From: Saccharibacillus endophyticus
GTDB taxonomy: Bacteria; Bacillota; Bacilli; Paenibacillales; Paenibacillaceae
Length of the DNA: 64,000 bases
Assembly (NCBI RefSeq): GCF_013185185.1
Contig: NZ_JAAZWE010000007.1
Span: forward strand, 62,001 to 126,000
Direction of reading: 5' to 3'
The position numbers and the translations under genes are program-made. Under the pieces are notes generated by a model. It had not been told where the DNA came from. It searched no databases and saw nothing but the letters and a program-made list of their open reading frames with translations. Below are positions 59,796-64,000 of the stretch, piece after piece (the stretch's first letter is position 1; each line of letters begins with the position of its first letter).

Positions 59796-62348
59796 CTACA
59801 CGAACAAATTATGATTCGCCTGCGAAGCCTGCCCCAGGTAATAACCGACGCCGCCGATCTTCACGGCGTCCATCAATTCCTCCCGCTGAATCCCCATCAG
59901 ATCCATTGACATCTGGCAGGCGACGAGTTCGACGCCTTGGTCGGCTGCGCTTTGGATCAGCGATTCCAGCGAGTCCACGTTATTGCTTTTCATCAAACCG
60001 CGGATCATTTTCGCCCCCATGCCCATCATGTTCATGCGGGACAGGCCCAGCTTGCGGCTGCTGCGGGGCAGCATCAGATCGAACATGCGTCCCATTTTAC
60101 TTTTAACTACGGATTGCCGTTCCGGTTTGCGAATGACGTTTAGCCCCCAGAAGGTGAAGAACATCGTCACTTTGCGTCCGCTGGCCGCTGCTCCGTTGGC
60201 GATGATGAAGGAGGCGATCGCTTTGTCCAGATCCCCGCTGAACACGACCATCGTGCTGGCGGGATCTTCCGCGGCAGCAGTCGGCGTCACGGCTGAGGAC
60301 AAAGAGGATCGTTGTTCCGCCGCCTTTTTGCTCAATACCGCTTCGATCGCGCCGCCGCTCAGACGTTCCAGTTTCAGCAAGTCGGAACCGTTCATTTTGG
60401 CCCAGGCTTTAATGTCTTCGTAAAAGCCCGGATCGGAAGCTTGTACGCGCAGCGTTTGTCCGTGCTCGATCTTATCCATGCTCTTTTTGACTTGCATCAG
60501 CGGCCCCGGGCAGCTTAAGCCGCGCGCGTCCAGTTCATGGTCGACGGTCAGCGGCTGATTGGCTGCGGGTACGAGAGGAGTCGGAGCCGTTTCTTGCAAC
60601 GGAGCAAGCGGCGAATTGTCGTTTGCTTTTTCGCTTTGTCCTTCATCTCCGCTCTGTCCTTCATCGTTTGTTTCGCCGCTGTCGACGCCCGCGAAATCCG
60701 CCGGAGCAAACTGCGCCTGCCTATACGTTTTATAACCGCCGCTCAGGTTCCGGACGTCATATCCATGCTGCCGCAAAATTTGCGAAGCCGTATACCCGCG
60801 AAATCCGACCTGGCAGTACACCCAAATTTCTTTGGCAGGGTCCAGCTCGTTCAGCCTTCCACGAAGCTCGTCGACCGGAATGGAGATCGAACCGGGAATA
60901 TGGCCGCCTCGATGCTCCAGATCGCTGCGCACGTCTAGCAGGACGGAGTTTTCCGGAATGCGCGCGTCGAGCTGGTCATACGTAAACGATTGAACGCGCC
61001 CGGCAACGATATTTTCCGCCGCGTAGCCGACCATGTTCACCGGATCTTTCGCGGAAGAAAACGGCGGGGCGTAGCTCAGTTCAAGCTCGGCCAGATCGCT
61101 GACATGGCCTCCGAAATGAATCGTAACGGCGATATCGTCGATCCGTTTTTCCACGCCTTCGCAGCCGACAGCTTGCGCGCCGAGCACTTTGCCTTCCGGT
61201 GTGAATAGCAGCTTGAGCACGATCGCGCTGGCGCCCGGATAGTAGGAAGCATGGGACGACGGATGCACGATGATGCTGCGGTAGTCGATGCCGAGCCGCT
61301 TCAGCGTTTTTTCGCTGCTGCCGGTGGAAGCGCCCGTCATGTCGAATATTTTGATGACGGACGTGCCCATCGTGCCTTTGTACACGGAGTCCAGTCCGGC
61401 GATCCGGTCCGCGACGATTCGGCCCTGCTTGTTGGCCGGTCCCGCCAGCGGAATCGCAGCTTTGCCGCCGTGCACGTAATCGCGCACTTCGATGGCGTCG
61501 CCGACGGCGTAGACATGCGGAAGGTTAGTCTCCAGCGCTTCATTGACGGCGATATGGCCTCGCGCGCCCAACTGTATGCCGCTGCTTTGCAAGAAGGCCG
61601 TATCCGGAGTGACGCCGATCGCGAGAATGACCAGGTCGGCGGTCAACAGCCGTTCGCCGCCCAATTCGACGCCGATTCCTCGATCCGTCGAGCGGAAGCC
61701 TTGCACACGCTGCGAAAACAGCAGGTTTACGCCTTTGTGCTGCATTTCCTGTGCGAGCGTTGCCGCCAGTTCGGGATCGAAAGGTGCGAGCAACTGCGCA
61801 TTGCCTTCGATCAGCGTGACGTTCAGTCCGGCTTCTTTCAGATTCTCCGCCATCTCGACGCCGATGAATCCGCCGCCGATCACGATCGCGGATCGTCCGC
61901 CGCCCGCCGTTACTTTTTCCTTGATGCGGTCGATGTCGGGGATATTGCGAACCGTGTAGATCAGCGGATGGTCGCTGCCCGGCAGATCGGGCACGACAGG
62001 GCGGGCTCCCGGGGACAAGATCAGTTCGTCGTAGCTTTCTTCGTATAAGCCGCGTTCGGCGCTCCGCACTTGAACGGTGCGCTGATGCGGATCGACCGAG
62101 ATCACTTCGCTATGCGTGCGGACGTCGATCCGGAAGCGGTCGTTCATGCCTTGCGGCGTCTGAACGAGCAGCCGCTCGCGCTCGGCGATCGAGCCTCCGA
62201 TATAGTAAGGCAGCCCGCAGTTGGCGAACGAGATATAAGGGCCTTTTTCGAACATGATAATTTCGGCATGCTCATCCAGTCGGCGCAAACGAGCCGCTGC
62301 CGATGCTCCGCCCGCGACGCCGCCGACGATCAGTACTTTTTTGCTCAT
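59796..62348 (-). CDS. CoA-disulfide-reductase-like flavoprotein fused to rhodanese, TusA and DsrE-like domains
   Basis: Sulfur-handling enzyme of 850 aa, probably an NAD(P)H-dependent CoA-disulfide/persulfide reductase. Domains in order: FAD/NADH oxidoreductase (1-320, VLIVGGVAGGASAAARLRRL and redox Cys44 in ISFANCGLPY), dimerisation domain (to about 440), rhodanese (about 455-545, active Cys in YCQVGFRGYTAS), TusA-like (about 605-675, DARGLSCPGPLMQVKK) and DsrE-like (about 700-850, MVVFSGDLDKAIASFIIANG). The first two plus rhodanese resemble the CoADR-Rhd of Bacillus; the further fusion puts sulfur relay proteins on one chain. ATG 62348 overlaps the ArsR stop (ATGA). Confidence 0.93.
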   Translation of the reverse strand: MSKKVLIVGGVAGGASAAARLRRLDEHAEIIMFEKGPYISFANCGLPYYIGGSIAERERLLVQTPQGMNDRFRIDVRTHSEVISVDPHQRTVQVRSAERGLYEESYDELILSPGARPVVPDLPGSDHPLIYTVRNIPDIDRIKEKVTAGGGRSAIVIGGGFIGVEMAENLKEAGLNVTLIEGNAQLLAPFDPELAATLAQEMQHKGVNLLFSQRVQGFRSTDRGIGVELGGERLLTADLVILAIGVTPDTAFLQSSGIQLGARGHIAVNEALETNLPHVYAVGDAIEVRDYVHGGKAAIPLAGPANKQGRIVADRIAGLDSVYKGTMGTSVIKIFDMTGASTGSSEKTLKRLGIDYRSIIVHPSSHASYYPGASAIVLKLLFTPEGKVLGAQAVGCEGVEKRIDDIAVTIHFGGHVSDLAELELSYAPPFSSAKDPVNMVGYAAENIVAGRVQSFTYDQLDARIPENSVLLDVRSDLEHRGGHIPGSISIPVDELRGRLNELDPAKEIWVYCQVGFRGYTASQILRQHGYDVRNLSGGYKTYRQAQFAPADFAGVDSGETNDEGQSGDEGQSEKANDNSPLAPLQETAPTPLVPAANQPLTVDHELDARGLSCPGPLMQVKKSMDKIEHGQTLRVQASDPGFYEDIKAWAKMNGSDLLKLERLSGGAIEAVLSKKAAEQRSSLSSAVTPTAAAEDPASTMVVFSGDLDKAIASFIIANGAAASGRKVTMFFTFWGLNVIRKPERQSVVKSKMGRMFDLMLPRSSRKLGLSRMNMMGMGAKMIRGLMKSNNVDSLESLIQSAADQGVELVACQMSMDLMGIQREELMDAVKIGGVGYYLGQASQANHNLFV

Positions 62349-62659
62349 GCTTCGCATTCTTCCTCTCCGAATAACGCTTTTACGATGGCTTCGACCCGTT
62401 GGTCGGCCAGAATATAATTGACTTCCAGACCTTTGCGTTCAGTCGTAACGACGCCTGCGCTACGCAGCTTTTGCAGATGTTGGGAGATCGTCGACTGCGG
62501 AATGTCCAGGCACTCCTGCATATAGGAAACGTTGCATTTCTTTTTGCGCATCAAGCCGCGAACGATACACAAGCGGATCGGGTGGGACAAAGCTTTCAAC
62601 AGATCGGCGGGTTCGTCGAATTGGTTCAGATCGTTTTTATCAAAAGCGGGAATCGTCAT
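62345..62659 (-). CDS. ArsR-family repressor of the sulfur module
   Basis: Winged-helix repressor of 104 aa. The ArsR pattern is clear: LLKALSHPIRLCIVRGLM, then QECLDIPQSTISQHLQKLRS and GVVTTERKGLEVNYILAD. It carries Cys31, Cys42, Cys50 and Cys102. Cys31 and Cys102 lie about where the persulfide-sensing pair of SqrR/BigR lies, so it may sense reactive sulfur (inference); it lacks the classic ArsR CVC metal motif. Its ATG follows TAGGAGAG. Its promoter contains a palindromic operator candidate, consistent with autoregulation of both genes. Confidence 0.9.
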   Translation of the reverse strand: MTIPAFDKNDLNQFDEPADLLKALSHPIRLCIVRGLMRKKKCNVSYMQECLDIPQSTISQHLQKLRSAGVVTTERKGLEVNYILADQRVEAIVKALFGEEECEA

Positions 62660-62673
62660 TTCATCTCTCCTAG

Positions 62674-62716
62674 ATCGTTATATTCGAATAATACGATACA
62701 AGGAAGTGAGTGTCAA
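62674..62716 (-). promoter_or_regulatory. Promoter and palindromic operator of the arsR-sulfur operon
   Basis: Minus-strand -35 TTGACA (62716-62711), 17-base spacer, -10 TATTAT (62693-62688). An imperfect 24-bp palindrome at 62674-62697, half sites ATCGTTATATTC and GAATAATACGAT, overlaps the -10, the usual place for an ArsR operator. Confidence 0.8.
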
Positions 62717-62827
62717 CTTGACCTACGATCTAAATCAAGGATAGACGTAGTCAACTTTGAAAATCCGGATGGCTGATGTACGATAAAAAAGACATTCTAC
62801 TTACATATCGAAAGGAATGAATCCCGC

Positions 62828-63373
62828 ATGAACGCTCCATCCGATCACTTAACCGCACTTCTCGGCCGCCCCTACGACTCCAAATCCATCCAAGCCCTAC
62901 TCCAACCTTTCGGCGTCAAACGCATGCCTTCGCCGAGCAGCTACTTCAACGACGACATTATCTGGTCGGCGAAGGCTTCTCTACGTCTCGACGTCTACCG
63001 CGCTCCGAAAATAAACGACCTCACCGGACTAAACTACGCCCCGGAGGACGGGTGGATCATCGGTTCCGTTCATTTCCTCGCACCGGGATCGGATGATCGG
63101 ATCAAAGCGCCTTTTTCCGGCTTGCTTCCCGAAGGAGTCGCGATGAATGCTTCCCCGGAAGATGCGATATCGGCCTACGGTTCGCCCGCGATGAACGAGT
63201 TTACGGAATGGCCGGGCTTCTCGGGTCGGATCTTGGCTTGGCGAAAATCCGGGATCAATATCGTGACGGAATATGAAGAAGGGACTCGCTTGAGAAGCTG
63301 CACGTTCTGCCTGATCGGCTGCATCGGGGCATGGCGCAGCGATCAGCCGGAGATTTTCGCTCCCCGAAATTAG
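62828..63373 (+). CDS. Uncharacterised protein
   Basis: 181 aa protein with no recognised family, starting behind GAAAGGAATG. It has no signal peptide or membrane segment. Regions worth noting are LTALLGRPYDSKSIQALLQP, FNDDIIWSAKASLRLDVYRA and, near the end, CTFCLIGCIGAWRSD with three cysteines (C-x2-C-x4-C). The N-terminal pattern is loosely like small immunity-type proteins of polymorphic toxin systems, but no toxin gene is adjacent. Divergent from the arsR promoter across 168 bases. Confidence 0.75.
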   Translation: MNAPSDHLTALLGRPYDSKSIQALLQPFGVKRMPSPSSYFNDDIIWSAKASLRLDVYRAPKINDLTGLNYAPEDGWIIGSVHFLAPGSDDRIKAPFSGLLPEGVAMNASPEDAISAYGSPAMNEFTEWPGFSGRILAWRKSGINIVTEYEEGTRLRSCTFCLIGCIGAWRSDQPEIFAPRN

Positions 63374-63456
63374 CAAACCACAACCTCCGCCAATAATGCT
63401 ATCATTTGAGTAATCCAGATATTCATTGCGCTTTAAAGAATGGGGTTGGCTTCATC

Positions 63457-64000
63457 ATGAGGGGGATGTTCAAGTTCGGTTCGCGTATCGTTTGGCTTTA
63501 TGTGACGGCGGCCATTGTCGTGGGACTGGCTGCAAGTTATGTGGTGATCTCCGCGCTGGATTCTCCGAAGTTCGAAAGTCGGGAAGGGGTTCTCGATTTA
63601 AGGCAGGTCGAGGTTCGGGAGAATCCGCAAAAGTTAGCCGGAGAGTGGGAGTTTTACTGGCAGGAGCTGCTATCGCCCGAAGACGCTCGGATACGATCGA
63701 CGGAAGTCGGGCAAGGCGAGCATTGGATCGATATTCCAAGCTCTTGGTCCGGTTATCGGTGGAACGGGGAAAAGCTTGGGGGGTCAGGCTATGCTACCTA
63801 TCGCCTGGTCGTCGAGCTTAGTGAAAAGGATCATAACGAGAGGCTTGCTCTAAGGTTGCCGAGTATCTTTCATGCGTACAAATTATGGGTGAACGGCGAG
63901 CTGCTGGCGCAAGTCGGCAAGGTGGGGCAGGATAAGGCCGGCATGAATCCTCGCTTGGCGACGAAGCTTTTATTTTTCCAACCTGAAAGCGACAACATCG
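63457..64000 (+). CDS. 7TMR-DISM-type sensor protein, N-terminal part (cut by window edge)
   Basis: Open frame from ATG 63457 to the end of the window, 181 residues so far. A membrane segment at about residues 13-32 (WLYVTAAIVVGLAASYVVIS) is followed by an extracellular domain: GEWEFYWQELLSPED, HWIDIPSSWSGYRWNG, YATYRLVVELSE and HAYKLWVNGELLAQVGKVG. This is the jelly-roll pattern of 7TMR-DISM extracellular domains, which usually precede seven membrane helices and a histidine kinase, cyclase or similar output domain. The output domain lies outside the window. The start could also be ATG 63466. Confidence 0.75.
   Translation, partial: MRGMFKFGSRIVWLYVTAAIVVGLAASYVVISALDSPKFESREGVLDLRQVEVRENPQKLAGEWEFYWQELLSPEDARIRSTEVGQGEHWIDIPSSWSGYRWNGEKLGGSGYATYRLVVELSEKDHNERLALRLPSIFHAYKLWVNGELLAQVGKVGQDKAGMNPRLATKLLFFQPESDNI

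Noticed and set aside
1-64000. rRNA, tRNA, CRISPR arrays, transposases, phage integrase
   Set aside because: None found by eye: no spaced direct-repeat arrays, no cloverleaf-like sequences with CCA-type ends, and no transposase or recombinase motifs in any plausible gene, including the AT-rich island.

Overview
The window looks like chromosomal DNA of a GC-rich Gram-positive Firmicute of the Paenibacillaceae (Paenibacillus/Saccharibacillus type; the genus is inference). Pointers are strong AGGAGG-type ribosome sites, many CcpA cre-like sites, LplB/YtcP-type sugar importers without an ATPase gene, large membrane-anchored AraC/YesN regulators, and a yerC-sirB-dgkB-rlmD stretch resembling the Bacillus core order. 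No rRNA, tRNA, CRISPR array, transposase or integrase was seen.

Layout. 1-3521: end of an unidentified gene, a Fur-controlled siderophore-binding lipoprotein with an FhuF-like reductase, a small monooxygenase and a histidine phosphatase. 3608-11735: sugar-uptake locus 1 (AraC sensor-regulator, binding lipoprotein, two permeases, a cytosolic enzyme of unknown specificity). 11782-17704: L-fucose catabolism (fucI, fucK, fucA, fucU on the minus strand, divergent DeoR-type regulator). 17862-25915: sugar-uptake locus 2 (GH105 unsaturated-uronyl hydrolase, SGNH esterase, two permeases, binding lipoprotein, second enzyme of unknown specificity). 26014-40518: secreted GH141-like beta-helix protein, AraC regulator, orphan protein, very large GH2 enzyme and GH94 phosphorylase. 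Together these can import and dismantle a fucosylated, acetylated, uronate-containing glycan, plausibly pectin, and feed released fucose into glycolysis; cre-like sites recur at the operon heads.

40555-53857 is mixed housekeeping: two small conserved proteins, an alpha/beta hydrolase, a phosphate transporter with its DUF47 partner, a tandem pair of paralogous lipoproteins, a cellobiose-2-epimerase-like enzyme, a LacI regulator, CorA, YerC, SirB and DgkB. The minus-strand block 59796-62716 is a sulfur/persulfide module: a CoA-disulfide-reductase/rhodanese/TusA/DsrE fusion under a cysteine-bearing ArsR repressor. The right edge cuts a 7TMR-DISM-type sensor gene.

The most unusual region is 56244-59647, a sharply AT-rich block inserted at the 3' end of rlmD. 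It holds a compact operon of three unrecognised genes (442 aa soluble, 215 aa soluble, 352 aa with four membrane segments and a cytosolic domain). A diverged second copy of the last codons of rlmD, followed by a terminator, lies on its far side, which is the layout left by an element that integrates into a gene end and restores it. It is a good candidate for an undescribed accessory, possibly defence, system. A second notable observation is a dispersed stem-loop element present twice, in opposite orientations.
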